Of a DNA stretch of 64,000 nt, positions 53,666 through 62,551 are shown in pieces. Source of the stretch: Pseudonocardia hydrocarbonoxydans. Lineage in GTDB: Bacteria; Actinomycetota; Actinomycetes; Mycobacteriales; Pseudonocardiaceae. The notes beneath the pieces were generated by a model. The model worked only from the letters and a program-made list of their open reading frames with translations, had not been told where the DNA came from and searched no databases. Position 1 is the stretch's first letter, and each line of letters begins with the position of its first letter. The stretch is taken from NCBI RefSeq assembly GCF_006539565.1, contig NZ_BJNG01000005.1, forward strand, positions 1-64,000, written 5' to 3'. The position numbers and the translations under genes are program-made.

Positions 53666-53811
53666 GGCTCCGCACCCCATCGCACGCCGACCGCCTCGCC
53701 CCTCGCCGGGCGGCCTCCGCCGCAGGGATGCGACCACACAGATCTCGTCAGGCAGCCGGTACGTCTCCAACTCCGGCTCACCACAGAGCGCACCGCAGTG
53801 AGAGGGCCTAG

Positions 53812-55227
53812 GTGGCAGCCGCAGATTCCGCAACCCGTACCGAGCCGACGGCCGACCAGGCCACGGCTCCCGCCCCGGCACGCCGGGCGTCCCGGGCGAA
53901 GACCGCACCCGCGGCGAAGGCCGCGCCCAAGCCGCGGGCCCGTGCCGGCGCCAAGGCGGCCTCCGCCAAGAAGAACGACGAGGCCGTCGATCTCGACGGC
54001 CCCGACACCGGCTCCCCCGAGCTCGACGGGTCCCCCGAGGGCGCCGACCTCGAGGAGGTCGAGGTCGACCTCGACGACGCCGACCTCGCGCCCGAGGCGC
54101 CCGCCAAGGGCGTCCAGGTGCCCGGCAAGGCCACCGACGAGGACGACGACGAGGAGGACGACGACGAGGACGAGCCGGCCAACACCGGCGCCAACCGTCG
54201 CGGTCCCCGCGAGCGCTCCTCCACCCCCACCAAGTCCTCGGACTTCGTGTGGGACGAGGAGGAGTCCGAGGCCCTGCGCCAGGCGCGCAAGGACGCCGAG
54301 CTCACCGCATCGGCCGACTCGGTCCGCGCGTACCTCAAGCAGATCGGCAAGGTCGCGCTGCTCAACGCGGAGGAGGAGGTCGAGCTCGCCAAGCGCATCG
54401 AGGCCGGCCTCTACGCCGCCGAGCGGCTGCGCCGCGCGATCGACGCCGGCGAGAAGGTCTCCCCGCAGCTGCGGCGTGACCTGCGCTGGATCGTCCGCGA
54501 CGGCGAGCGTGCCAAGAACCACCTGCTGGAGGCCAACCTCCGCCTCGTGGTCTCCCTCGCCAAGCGCTACACCGGCCGCGGCATGGCCTTCCTGGACCTC
54601 ATCCAGGAGGGCAACCTGGGCCTGATCCGCGCGGTCGAGAAGTTCGACTACACCAAGGGCTACAAGTTCTCGACCTACGCGACGTGGTGGATCCGCCAGG
54701 CCATCACCCGCGCCATGGCCGACCAGGCCCGCACTATCCGTATCCCGGTGCACATGGTCGAGGTCATCAACAAGCTCGGCCGCATACAGCGCGAACTCCT
54801 CCAGGACCTGGGCCGCGAGCCCACGCCCGAGGAGCTCGCCAAGGAAATGGACATCACCCCGGAGAAGGTGCTGGAGATCCAGCAGTACGCCCGGGAGCCC
54901 ATCTCGCTCGACCAGACCATCGGCGACGAGGGCGACAGCCAGCTCGGTGACTTCATCGAGGACTCCGAGGCGGTCGTCGCGGTCGACGCGGTGTCCTTCA
55001 CGCTGCTGCAGGACCAGCTCCAGTCGGTGCTGGCCACCCTGAGCGAGCGCGAGGCGGGCGTGGTGCGGCTGCGGTTCGGCCTCACCGACGGCCAGCCCCG
55101 CACCCTCGACGAGATCGGCCAGGTCTACGGGGTCACGCGCGAGCGGATCCGGCAGATCGAGTCGAAGACGATGTCGAAGCTGCGCCACCCGAGCCGGTCC
55201 CAGGTACTGCGCGACTACCTGGACTGA
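53812..55227 (+). CDS. sigA: RNA polymerase principal sigma factor
   Basis: 471 residues. Region 1.1 is replaced by an alanine/lysine-rich and then acidic N-terminal tail (1-145) as in other actinobacterial SigA. Region 1.2 begins [20 protein letters not shown]; region 2 has [20 protein letters not shown] and [14 protein letters not shown]; region 3 [12 protein letters not shown]; region 4 [17 protein letters not shown]. It directs housekeeping transcription. GTG 53812. Terminated by the hairpin just downstream. ppgK, next to it in mycobacteria, is absent. Confidence 0.97.
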   Translation: MAAADSATRTEPTADQATAPAPARRASRAKTAPAAKAAPKPRARAGAKAASAKKNDEAVDLDGPDTGSPELDGSPEGADLEEVEVDLDDADLAPEAPAKGVQVPGKATDEDDDEEDDDEDEPANTGANRRGPRERSSTPTKSSDFVWDEEESEALRQARKDAELTASADSVRAYLKQIGKVALLNAEEEVELAKRIEAGLYAAERLRRAIDAGEKVSPQLRRDLRWIVRDGERAKNHLLEANLRLVVSLAKRYTGRGMAFLDLIQEGNLGLIRAVEKFDYTKGYKFSTYATWWIRQAITRAMADQARTIRIPVHMVEVINKLGRIQRELLQDLGREPTPEELAKEMDITPEKVLEIQQYAREPISLDQTIGDEGDSQLGDFIEDSEAVVAVDAVSFTLLQDQLQSVLATLSEREAGVVRLRFGLTDGQPRTLDEIGQVYGVTRERIRQIESKTMSKLRHPSRSQVLRDYLD

Positions 55228-55241
55228 GCCCCGGCCCGTCC

Positions 55242-55277
55242 CGACGGCCCCCGAGCCCACCGGCCCGGGGGCCGTCG
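55242..55277 (+). terminator. Terminator after sigA
   Basis: A perfect 12-bp stem (55242-55253 with 55266-55277) with a 12-nt loop, 15 nt after the sigA stop. Confidence 0.7.
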
Positions 55278-55308
55278 CGCGTCGGCACCACCCGGGCGGA
55301 CGCCACCG

Positions 55309-56271
55309 TCAGCGGCAGTGGTCCTCGTGGTCGGTGTGGTCGTCCTGCTCGATCTGCAGGGTGCTGTGGGCGAGGCCGAAACGCTCGCGCAAGGCCGCAC
55401 CCGCGGCGTCGAGCACCGACGCCTCGCCGCAGCCCACGTGCGTGGCCTCGTCGACGACCAGGTGCGCCGACACCGTCGGGCGCCGGTCGTTGATCGACCA
55501 CAGGTGCAGGTCGTGCACGTCGAGCACCCCCGGGACGGCGAGCAGCGCGTCGCGGACGTCGGCGGTGTCGATCCCCCGCGGCGCCCCCTCCAGCAGGACG
55601 TGGCCCACCTCCCGCAGCAGCGCGACCGTGCGCGGCAGGATCAGCGCCACGATGAACAGCGAGGCCACGGTGTCGGCGTAGGGCCAGCCCGTGAACAGCA
55701 GCACCAGCGCCGCCGCGAGCACACCGACCGAGCCCAGCGCGTCGCCCAGCACGTGCAGCATCGCTCCGCGCATGTTCATGTTCCGGCGGTCGCCCCCGGC
55801 CAGCACGGCCAGCGAGACGAGGTTCCCGACGAGCCCGAGCAGGCCCACCACCAGCAGCGGCAGCCCGGGCACCTCGGCGGGCTCGATCAACCGCCCGACG
55901 CCCTCCACCGCCACCCAGACCACGACGGCCACCAGCGTGATCGCGTTGACGCCGGCCACGAGCACCTCGACGCGCCCCAGCCCGAAGGTGCGGCGGGCGT
56001 CGGCGGGCCGCTGGGCCAGCACCGACGCGACGAACGCCGCCGCGAGCGCGGCGGCGTCGGTGAGCAGGTGGCCGAGGTCGGCGAGCAGGGCGAGGGAGCC
56101 GGTGAGCACGGCCCCGACCGCCCCGACCACGGCGGTGCCCAGCGTGACGGCCAGCGCGATCGCCAGCCGGCGGCGGTCGGTGTCGGCGGAATGGCCGTGA
56201 CCGTGACCGTGACCGGGGCCAGGGCCGTGATCACGGCCGGGACCGGGGCGCGCGCCGGCGTCGAGAACCAT
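55309..56271 (-). CDS. CDF-family metal cation efflux transporter (second)
   Basis: 320 residues. Six spans with metal motifs LLADLGHLLTDAAALAA (HxxxD) and MLHVLGDALGSVGVLAA (HxxxD), the ZitB/DmeF-like arrangement; Gly-His-rich N-terminus (GHGHGHGHS) and a His-rich C-terminus (DHTDHEDHC). ATG 56271 is preferred: a -10 TAGGGT ends 7 nt before it (leaderless transcript), whereas the longer reading from 56295 lacks a ribosome site. A metal-responsive operator probably lies upstream. Only 27% or so of its neighbours' context hints at substrate; zinc, cobalt or iron are all possible. Confidence 0.9.
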   Translation of the reverse strand: MVLDAGARPGPGRDHGPGPGHGHGHGHSADTDRRRLAIALAVTLGTAVVGAVGAVLTGSLALLADLGHLLTDAAALAAAFVASVLAQRPADARRTFGLGRVEVLVAGVNAITLVAVVVWVAVEGVGRLIEPAEVPGLPLLVVGLLGLVGNLVSLAVLAGGDRRNMNMRGAMLHVLGDALGSVGVLAAALVLLFTGWPYADTVASLFIVALILPRTVALLREVGHVLLEGAPRGIDTADVRDALLAVPGVLDVHDLHLWSINDRRPTVSAHLVVDEATHVGCGEASVLDAAGAALRERFGLAHSTLQIEQDDHTDHEDHCR

Positions 56272-56278
56272 GCGCCGT

Positions 56279-56312
56279 ACCCTACTCATGCGCATTCGTG
56301 CATGTCGACATG
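56279..56312 (-). promoter_or_regulatory. Promoter and palindromic operator region of the second CDF gene
   Basis: On the minus strand, TCGACA (56308-56303; five of six bases of TTGACA) and TAGGGT (56284-56279) are separated by 18 nt, and the ATG follows 7 nt later. The perfect palindrome CATGTCGACATG (56301-56312) covers the -35 and ATGCGCAT (56288-56295) lies in the spacer: places where a repressor would sit. Confidence 0.5.
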
Positions 56313-56349
56313 GGACGGGACCTCCACCCGGACGGGGTTGCGCCGTAGA

Positions 56350-56368
56350 TCAGGGTAGGCTAACTTCA
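56350..56368 (+). promoter_or_regulatory. DtxR/IdeR-type iron box overlapping a promoter
   Basis: The 19 nt TCAGGGTAGGCTAACTTCA match the DtxR/IdeR consensus (TTAGGTTAGGCTAACCTAA) at 15 positions, the inner TAGGCTAAC completely. A promoter-like TTGCGC (56338-56343) and TAACTT (56361-56366) are spaced 17 nt and straddle the box, so iron-bound repressor would block it. Direction: toward the hairpin and the diguanylate cyclase gene. Confidence 0.55.
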
Positions 56369-56372
56369 GCTC

Positions 56373-56446
56373 GTTGCTTCGTGGTGGGAGCAGCGCGTCA
56401 GTTCGGGACACGCGGGGCCCGGCCGTTTGCGGCCGGGCCCCGCGGT
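56373..56446 (+). ncRNA. Candidate short iron-regulated transcript
   Basis: The promoter overlapping the iron box predicts a start near 56373. A strong hairpin (56411-56444) begins 38 nt later, so a transcript of roughly 70-75 nt would result, with an unpaired purine-rich GTGGTGGGAGCAG (56382-56394) ahead of the terminator. No protein-like frame of that size is evident. It may instead be the leader of the diguanylate cyclase gene with an attenuator. No homology search was possible. Confidence 0.35.
56411..56444 (+). terminator. Very strong hairpin 100 nt ahead of the diguanylate cyclase gene
   Basis: A perfect 15-bp GC stem (56411-56425 with 56430-56444) with a 4-nt loop TTTG. It has no T tract, like other terminators here. 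Confidence 0.65.
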
Positions 56447-56544
56447 CCGTCCGGACCACGCCGGTACCGCCGGTCCGCCGCACCCTCGACCGCCACCCGG
56501 CCGCCCACCGTTTATCGTGGAGAGGCACCCCGCCGGGAGGCACG

Positions 56545-57546
56545 ATGGAGTCGGAGCCGGAGCTCGTCGCCCCGTACCTGCGGCCCGCCCGCACCTTCGA
56601 CGCGGCCTGCGCCACGGTCGTCGAGTACCTGTCCCGGGCCGTGCCGATGGGCATGTGGGCCGTCACGCGCATCGTCGACGGCCGGCAGATCCTGCTCGCC
56701 GTCGACGCGCCCGCCTACGGACTGCCGGCGGGCACCGAGCTGCCCTACGCGACCTCGATGTGCCGGACCATGGTGTCCGGCGGGACGCCGCGGATCGCCC
56801 CCGACGTGCAGCGGGTTCCCGAGTACGCCGCCGCGGCCGCCGCGGCCGCGCCGTTCGTCGTCAACGCCTACCTGGGGACGCCGATCGTCCGGCCCGACGG
56901 GGCCCTGTTCGGCACCGTCTGCGGCTTCGACCCGCAGCGCGGGCCGGACTCGCTGCACGCGCACCGGCCGCTGCTCGACCTGCTCTCCAGCATGCTGTCG
57001 GCCGTCCTGGAGGCCGACACGCAGGCCACCGCGGCGGCCAGGGAGCTGGAGCTGGCGCGCCGCGAGGCCGACACCGACGCGCTGACCGGGCTGCTCAACC
57101 GGCGGGGGTGGGACCGCTTCCTGCGCGTGGAGGAGCAGCGCTTCCGCCGTTTCGGCGACCCGGCCTGCGTGGTGGTGATGGACCTCGACCACCTCAAGAC
57201 CGTCAACGACACCCGCGGCCACGACGCGGGCGACGACTACATCCGCCGGGCCGCCACCGCCCTGTCGGGGTGCCTGCGCGGTGGCGACGTGCTGGCCCGG
57301 CTCGGCGGCGACGAGTTCGGGATGCTCGCCGTCGGCGCCACCCCGGAGCAGACGGCCCGGCTGGTGGGCCGGATGGAGCGCGCGCTCGCCGCCGCGGGGG
57401 TGTCGGGCTCGTTCGGGCACGCGCCCTACAGCGTCGTCGCGGGCTTCCCCGGGGCCTGGCAGGCCGCCGACGAGGCGATGTACGAGCAGAAGCGCCGCCG
57501 GCGCGCCCGCCTGACGACGGCGAACGGCCCTCCCGCCCACTCGTGA
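56545..57546 (+). CDS. GAF and GGDEF domain diguanylate cyclase
   Basis: 333 residues. Residues 1-165 form a GAF-like sensor domain (MGMWAVTRIVDGRQILLAVD, VNAYLGTPIVRPDGALFG) and the rest a GGDEF domain: DALTGLLNRRGWDRFL, VVMDLDHLKTVNDTRGHDAG and the active site RLGGDEFGML, intact. It makes cyclic di-GMP from GTP in response to an unidentified small ligand. No I-site RxxD is obvious before the GGDEF. ATG 56545 has GGGAGG 6 nt upstream. Confidence 0.93.
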   Translation: MESEPELVAPYLRPARTFDAACATVVEYLSRAVPMGMWAVTRIVDGRQILLAVDAPAYGLPAGTELPYATSMCRTMVSGGTPRIAPDVQRVPEYAAAAAAAAPFVVNAYLGTPIVRPDGALFGTVCGFDPQRGPDSLHAHRPLLDLLSSMLSAVLEADTQATAAARELELARREADTDALTGLLNRRGWDRFLRVEEQRFRRFGDPACVVVMDLDHLKTVNDTRGHDAGDDYIRRAATALSGCLRGGDVLARLGGDEFGMLAVGATPEQTARLVGRMERALAAAGVSGSFGHAPYSVVAGFPGAWQAADEAMYEQKRRRRARLTTANGPPAHS

Positions 57547-57566
57547 TGGGCAGGGAGGGCCGTTCG
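57521..57566. terminator. Hairpin over the diguanylate cyclase stop, serving both strands
   Basis: A 14-bp perfect stem (57521-57534 with 57553-57566) plus an inner CCC/GGG pair spans the stop codon at 57544-57546. It also faces the convergent symporter gene whose stop is at 57585. Confidence 0.65.
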
Positions 57567-57584
57567 TCCCCCCGATCGGGGTGC

Positions 57585-59234
57585 CTAGTGCGCCACCGAC
57601 TTCTCGACGCCCACCCCGGTGAGGGAGCGGACCGACATCTCGGCGACCTTGTCGGCGTTCGGGACGTCCTTGCTCAGGACCGTGCCGATGTAGCCGAGCA
57701 GGAACGACAGCGGGATCGAGACGATGCCCGGGTTGTCGAGCGGGAACCAGCTGAAGTCGACGCCCTGCAGCATCGACGCGCTCTTGCCGGTGGCCGGGTT
57801 GACCGGCTTGCCCGACACGACCGGCGAGAAGACGATCAGCAGCACCGTCGTGCCGAGGCCGCCGTAGATGCTCCACAGCGCGCCGGTGGTGTTGAACCGC
57901 TTCCAGAACAGCGAGTACAGGATCGTCGGCAGGTTCGCCGAGGCGGCGACGGCGAAGGCCAGCGCCACCAGGAAGGCGATGTTCTGGCCGTTGGCCAGGA
58001 TGCCGCCGGCGATCGCGACGACGCCGATGACGATCGCGGTGATGCGGGCGATCTTCACCTCCTCGTCCGGGTCGGTCAGCTCGCCCTTCTTGATCACGTT
58101 GGCGTAGATGTCGTGGGCGAACGACGCCGACGCGGTGATCGTCAGGCCGGCCACGACCGCCAGGATCGTGGCGAACGCGACCGCGGCGATGATGCCCAGC
58201 AGCACCGTGCCGCCCAGCTCGTAGGCCAGCAGCGGGGCCGCCGAGTTGGCGCCACCCGGCGCCGCCCGGATCTCGTCGGGCCCGACCATCGCGCCCGCCC
58301 CGTAGCCCAGGACCAGCGTGAACACGTAGAACAGGCCGATCAGCCAGATCGCCCAGACCACCGAGCGGCGGGCCTCCTTGGCCGTGGGCACGGTGTAGAA
58401 GCGCATCAGGATGTGCGGCAGGCCCGCGGTACCGAGCACGAGCGCGAGACCCAGGGACAGGAAGTCGAGCTGGGTGATCGCGGTGGCGCCGTACTGCTTG
58501 CCCGGGTTGAGCAGCGCCTCACCGGTCTCGCCGCCCGCGCGGACGGCGTCGGCCAGCACCGCGGAGAAGTTGAAGCCGTAGAGGGCGAGGACCCAGATCG
58601 TCATGACGCCGGCGCCGGCGATCAGCAGGACGGCCTTGATGATCTGCACCCAGGTCGTGCCGCGCATGCCGCCGATGAGCACGTAGGCGATCATGACCGC
58701 ACCGACGATGGCGATGACGACCGACTGGCCGAACCCGTCGGTGATGTTGAGCAGCAGCGCGACGAGGCCACCGGCACCCGCCATCTGGGCGAGCAGGTAG
58801 AAGAAGGACACCGCGAGCGTCGAGGTGGCCGCGGCGGCGCGGACGGGCCGATGCCGCATCCGGAACGCCAGGACGTCGCCCATCGTGTACTTGCCGGTGT
58901 TGCGCAGCAGCTCGGCCACCAGCAGCAGCGCGACGAGCCAGGCCACCAGGAAGCCGATGGAGTACAGGAAGCCGTCGTAGCCGTTGAGCGCGATGGCGCC
59001 GGCGATGCCGAGGAACGAGGCGGCGGAGAGGTAGTCGCCGGAGATCGCGACGCCGTTCTGCGGGCCGGAGAAGCCGCCGCCCGCGGTGTAGAAGTCCGAG
59101 GCGCTCGACGTGGCGCGGCGGCTCACGTAGATGACGATCCCGAGCGTGATGACGACGAACAGCCCGAAGATCGTGATGTTGAGGATCGGGTCGCTGCCCT
59201 CGACCCCGCCCTGGGCCAGCACGGTGGTGATCAC
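57585..59234 (-). CDS. actP: Cation:acetate symporter, ActP-like (SSS family)
   Basis: 549 residues with 13 or so membrane helices. SGDYLSAASFLGIAGAIALNG and FYTVPTAKEARRSVVWAIWL are family signatures; AVVAGLTITASASFAHDIYA lies on the sodium site side. It imports acetate and other short-chain acids with a cation. GTG 59234 overlaps the stop of the small DUF485 gene, the usual yjcH-actP pairing. Confidence 0.92.
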   Translation of the reverse strand: MITTVLAQGGVEGSDPILNITIFGLFVVITLGIVIYVSRRATSSASDFYTAGGGFSGPQNGVAISGDYLSAASFLGIAGAIALNGYDGFLYSIGFLVAWLVALLLVAELLRNTGKYTMGDVLAFRMRHRPVRAAAATSTLAVSFFYLLAQMAGAGGLVALLLNITDGFGQSVVIAIVGAVMIAYVLIGGMRGTTWVQIIKAVLLIAGAGVMTIWVLALYGFNFSAVLADAVRAGGETGEALLNPGKQYGATAITQLDFLSLGLALVLGTAGLPHILMRFYTVPTAKEARRSVVWAIWLIGLFYVFTLVLGYGAGAMVGPDEIRAAPGGANSAAPLLAYELGGTVLLGIIAAVAFATILAVVAGLTITASASFAHDIYANVIKKGELTDPDEEVKIARITAIVIGVVAIAGGILANGQNIAFLVALAFAVAASANLPTILYSLFWKRFNTTGALWSIYGGLGTTVLLIVFSPVVSGKPVNPATGKSASMLQGVDFSWFPLDNPGIVSIPLSFLLGYIGTVLSKDVPNADKVAEMSVRSLTGVGVEKSVAH

Positions 59235-59572
59235 TTGTCGACCCCCTGGATCTCCTGACGGATCTTGCTCGACAGCGGGTCGAGCCTGCGATCGGCGAAC
59301 TTCACGTACCAGGCGGTGATCGCGAAGGTGGACACGAACTGCAGCAGGCCCAGCAGCAGCCCGAGGTTGATGTTGCCCAGCACCTTGATCGACATGAAGG
59401 GTGCGGCGTACGTCGCGAGCAGCACGTACAGCACGTACCAGCCCAGGAACAGGCCGGTCACCGGGAAGACGAAACTGCGCAGCCTGCGGCGGAGCTCCTG
59501 GAAGTCCGGCTCGACCTCGATGGCCTGCCAGTCCCTGGTCCCCGCCGCCGGAGACGGATCGGTGGTACTCAC
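59231..59572 (-). CDS. DUF485 membrane protein (YjcH-like), partner of ActP
   Basis: 113 residues with two membrane helices (FPVTGLFLGWYVLYVLLATY and NLGLLLGLLQFVSTFAITAW) and RRRLRSFVFPVTGLF, the DUF485 signature. It is coupled to the symporter gene; in E. coli the homologue precedes actP. GTG 59572 has GAGG close by. Confidence 0.92.
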   Translation of the reverse strand: MSTTDPSPAAGTRDWQAIEVEPDFQELRRRLRSFVFPVTGLFLGWYVLYVLLATYAAPFMSIKVLGNINLGLLLGLLQFVSTFAITAWYVKFADRRLDPLSSKIRQEIQGVDK

Positions 59573-59734
59573 GGTGCCTCCTCGCACTCGTCCGACCGGA
59601 TCGGATACACAGCACAACGATCGGGACCCGTGCTCGGAAGTGGCCCTCGACACACAGCCCGCTCACGCGACGAACGGTCGACGAACGGCAACGAGGGCCG
59701 TCCAGTGGTCACGCAGTGTCAACCGGGGTATCGA

Positions 59735-61411
59735 TCAGGTGGTCCGATGTGTCTCGTCCAGGTGTAGCCGCAGCATCGCGGCGGCGGCCCAGGCGGGCGG
59801 ACGGCCCCGCAGCGACACCAGCACCATCGTCGCGAACGCCAGCGGCACCGACCACAGCGCGGGCTGGCCGAGCAGGATCGAGGCCAGGCCGTCGGGGGAA
59901 CCGAGCGTCAGGTCGACACCGATCACGCCCGCGGAGGCCAGCAACCCCACGATCATCCCGACGGCGGCGCCACGCGCGGTGAGCCCCGCCCACCAGATGC
60001 CGAGCACCAGCAGGGGGCAGAACGTCGAGGCCGCGACGGCGAACGCCGAGGTCACGAGCACGCCGACGTCGAGGTGCACGGCCGGCAGGGCGAGGGCGAC
60101 GACGAGCGCGGCCGCGCCGAGCGACGTCAGCCGCAGCCGGCGCAGGGTGGTGCCCGGCAGCAGGTCGTGCGAGACCGCCCCGGACAGCGCGAGCAGCAGG
60201 CCCAGCGAGGTCGCGAGGAACGCGGCGAAGGCACCCGCGGTGAGCAGGGCGGTGAACAGCGTGCCGGTGATCCCCCCGTCGACCCGGGCGGGCAGCGACA
60301 CGACCACGGTGTCGGTGCCGCCGGACAGGTACAGCTCGGGGAGCAGGACCGCCCCGAGCACCCCGTAGACGGCGGGGAACAGGTAGAACGCGCTGAGCAG
60401 GGCGACGGTGATGGCCGCGGTGCGGCGGGCGCCGCGCCCGTCGGGACTGGTGTGGAAGCGCACGAGGATGTGCGGCAGGCCCATCGTGCCCAGCACCGTG
60501 GCGACCAGGATCGACAGCGTGGCCAGCACCGGGTACCCGGCCCCGCCGGGGTCGAGCAGCGGCCGCGACCAGCCCTCGCCGCCGGGCGGGACGGCGCCCT
60601 CGACGTCGGGCACGTCCGAGCCCGGTGCGAAGACCCACCGGCTGCCGCCCTCGACGACGTAGCGGCCGGGTTCGAGCACCTCGGGCGCCCGGTCGTCGAC
60701 GGCGACGCTGGTGGGCTCGGTGAGGGTGAGCTCGGTGCCGAGCCGGAAGTCGACGGGCGTGCTGCGCTCGAACGTCGTGAACTCCACCGGGGACAGCGCC
60801 GCGGCGCGCGTCTCCCCGCTCACGCTGAGCACCAGCCAGATCGCCGGGACGACGAACAGCAGCAGCTTGAGCCCGAACTGGAAGGCCTGCACGTAGGTGG
60901 CCGCGCGCATCCCGCCCAGCGCCAGGGTGATCGACACCGCGGCACCGGCGACGACGACCCCGACCCAGTACGGCGTGCCCGCCACGACGGCGAGCACCTG
61001 CCCGGCCGCCTTGAACTGGGGCACCAGGTACAGCGTGGCGATCACCAGCACCACGACGGCCGACAGGCGCCGCAGGCCCGCCGAGCCGAGGCGGGCCTCC
61101 GCGAAGTCGGGGACGGTCAGCGCGCCGGTGCGCCGCATCGGCGCCGCCACCAGCGCGAGCATCGCGAGGTAGCCCGCGGTGAACCCGACCGGGTACCACA
61201 GCGCCCCGATCCCGTCCTTGACGACGAGCCCCGCGACCCCGAGGAACGACGCCGCCGACAGGTACTCCCCCGACACCGCGGCCGCGTTGAGCGCGGGCGA
61301 GATCCGGCGCGAGGCGACCAGGAAGTCCGACGTGCTGCGCATCGCGGCGACCCCGCGCGCGCCGATGAGCAGCGTGGCGAGGACGACCAGGACGATCCCG
61401 GCGACGATCAC
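59735..61411 (-). CDS. Sodium:solute symporter family protein, acetate permease-like (second)
   Basis: 558 residues, like ActP in plan: VSGEYLSAASFLGVAGLVV, ALTVPDFAEARLGS and MGLPHILVRFHTSPDGRGAR. An extracytoplasmic insertion of about 80 residues (residues 215-285; EPTSVAVDDRAPEVLEPG) sets it apart from the first symporter. It starts 10 nt after the small membrane gene and is the last gene of the four-gene unit with a two-component system, so its expression is likely controlled by it. Substrate: a short carboxylate by family. Confidence 0.9.
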   Translation of the reverse strand: MIVAGIVLVVLATLLIGARGVAAMRSTSDFLVASRRISPALNAAAVSGEYLSAASFLGVAGLVVKDGIGALWYPVGFTAGYLAMLALVAAPMRRTGALTVPDFAEARLGSAGLRRLSAVVVLVIATLYLVPQFKAAGQVLAVVAGTPYWVGVVVAGAAVSITLALGGMRAATYVQAFQFGLKLLLFVVPAIWLVLSVSGETRAAALSPVEFTTFERSTPVDFRLGTELTLTEPTSVAVDDRAPEVLEPGRYVVEGGSRWVFAPGSDVPDVEGAVPPGGEGWSRPLLDPGGAGYPVLATLSILVATVLGTMGLPHILVRFHTSPDGRGARRTAAITVALLSAFYLFPAVYGVLGAVLLPELYLSGGTDTVVVSLPARVDGGITGTLFTALLTAGAFAAFLATSLGLLLALSGAVSHDLLPGTTLRRLRLTSLGAAALVVALALPAVHLDVGVLVTSAFAVAASTFCPLLVLGIWWAGLTARGAAVGMIVGLLASAGVIGVDLTLGSPDGLASILLGQPALWSVPLAFATMVLVSLRGRPPAWAAAAMLRLHLDETHRTT

Positions 61412-61421
61412 GGTCGGGCCG

Positions 61422-61772
61422 TCACTCCTCGGCCTCCTCCGCCCGCCGCAGCTGCCAGCCGGCCAGCAGGACGAGCACCGCGTAGGGCAGGACCGCGACC
61501 GCGAGCCACGAGACGGGCACCCCGAGCAGCCGCACGGCGTCGAGGGCGGGGAAGGCGAACAGCGCCAGCGGCAGCCCGATGATCAGGCCGGCCAGGCCCG
61601 CGACGGCGCCCAGCGCGCGGCGCAGCTGCTCGCGGTGCACCCGGCGGGCGCGGTCCATGTCGGCCGGGGCGAGGTGCGGCGGGTCCACCCGCACGCCCGC
61701 CCGGCGGCGCGCGATCACCAGGCTGGTCTGCGGGCTGGTGACGGCGACCCGGCGCTGCTTGGTCATCGTCAC
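61422..61772 (-). CDS. Small two-helix membrane protein, DUF485-like partner
   Basis: 116 residues. Two hydrophobic segments (GAVAGLAGLIIGLPLALFAF and PVSWLAVAVLPYAVLVLLAG) follow a basic N-terminus ([20 protein letters not shown]). It takes the place that DUF485 has beside the other symporter, but I do not see the DUF485 motif clearly. GTG 61772 overlaps the regulator stop; ATG 61766 is possible. Confidence 0.75.
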   Translation of the reverse strand: MTMTKQRRVAVTSPQTSLVIARRRAGVRVDPPHLAPADMDRARRVHREQLRRALGAVAGLAGLIIGLPLALFAFPALDAVRLLGVPVSWLAVAVLPYAVLVLLAGWQLRRAEEAEE

Positions 61773-62551
61773 CGCCCTCCCCGGGGGTCGAAGACGCCGC
61801 GGGTGGCCGCCTCGAGCAGCCGCTCGCGCAGCTGCCGGGCGTGCCGGCGGCTGACCGGGACGTCACCGGCGTCGGTGTGGGCGAGCAGCCCCCCGCTGAC
61901 GTCGCTGCGCAGCTCGCGCACGGCGGGCACGGCGAGCAGGTAGCTGCGGTGCACCCGCACGAACCCGGCGTGCTGCCAGTGCTCCTCCAGCCGTGAGATC
62001 GGGATGCGCACGAGGTGCCCGCCGCCGGGGGTGTGCAGCCGCACGTAGTCGCCCTGCGCCTCGACGAACCGCACGTCGTCGCGCCGGACGAACCGCGTGC
62101 GCCCGCCCAGCTCGACCGGCACGGCCGCGAGCGCGTCGACCGGTTCGGCGGGCGGGGCCGGCTCGGTGCCGTCGGTGGTGGCGAAGCGGCGCACCCGGTC
62201 GAGCGCGGCCGCGAGGCGCTCCGGGCCGACCGGTTTGAGCAGGTAGTCGACCGCGCCGATCCCGTAGGCCGACGCGGCGTGCTCCTCGAAGGCGGTGACG
62301 AACACGACCACCGGCGGGTCGGTCATCCGCGCCAGCAGCGACGCCAGCTCCATGCCGTCCATCGCGGGCATCGACACGTCGAGGAACACGACGTCGAACG
62401 GGGCCGCCTGGATCTGCCGCAGCGCCTCGACCGGGCCGGGCGCCGTGGACACCGTGCCGACGCCGGGCGACTCCAGCAGCATCCGGCGCAGCTCCTCCAG
62501 CGCGGGCGCGACGTCGTCGACGACCAGCACCCGCATCCCCGGCGCAGTCAC
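61769..62551 (-). CDS. LytTR-family response regulator
   Basis: 260 residues. Receiver domain (MRVLVVDDVAPALEELRRML; phospho-acceptor in VVFLDVSMPAMDGMEL; YLLKPVGPERL) and a LytTR DNA-binding domain (VRFVEAQGDYVRLHT, GFVRVHRSYLLAVPAVREL, VSRRHARQLRERL). The start GTG 62551 overlaps the kinase stop. The module pairs with the LytS-like kinase and probably controls the symporter behind it. Confidence 0.92.
   Translation of the reverse strand: MTAPGMRVLVVDDVAPALEELRRMLLESPGVGTVSTAPGPVEALRQIQAAPFDVVFLDVSMPAMDGMELASLLARMTDPPVVVFVTAFEEHAASAYGIGAVDYLLKPVGPERLAAALDRVRRFATTDGTEPAPPAEPVDALAAVPVELGGRTRFVRRDDVRFVEAQGDYVRLHTPGGGHLVRIPISRLEEHWQHAGFVRVHRSYLLAVPAVRELRSDVSGGLLAHTDAGDVPVSRRHARQLRERLLEAATRGVFDPRGGR

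Noticed and set aside
53798-54625. Plus-strand frame within sigA
   Set aside because: Out-of-frame overlap with sigA rich in Arg, Pro and Ser; a shadow.
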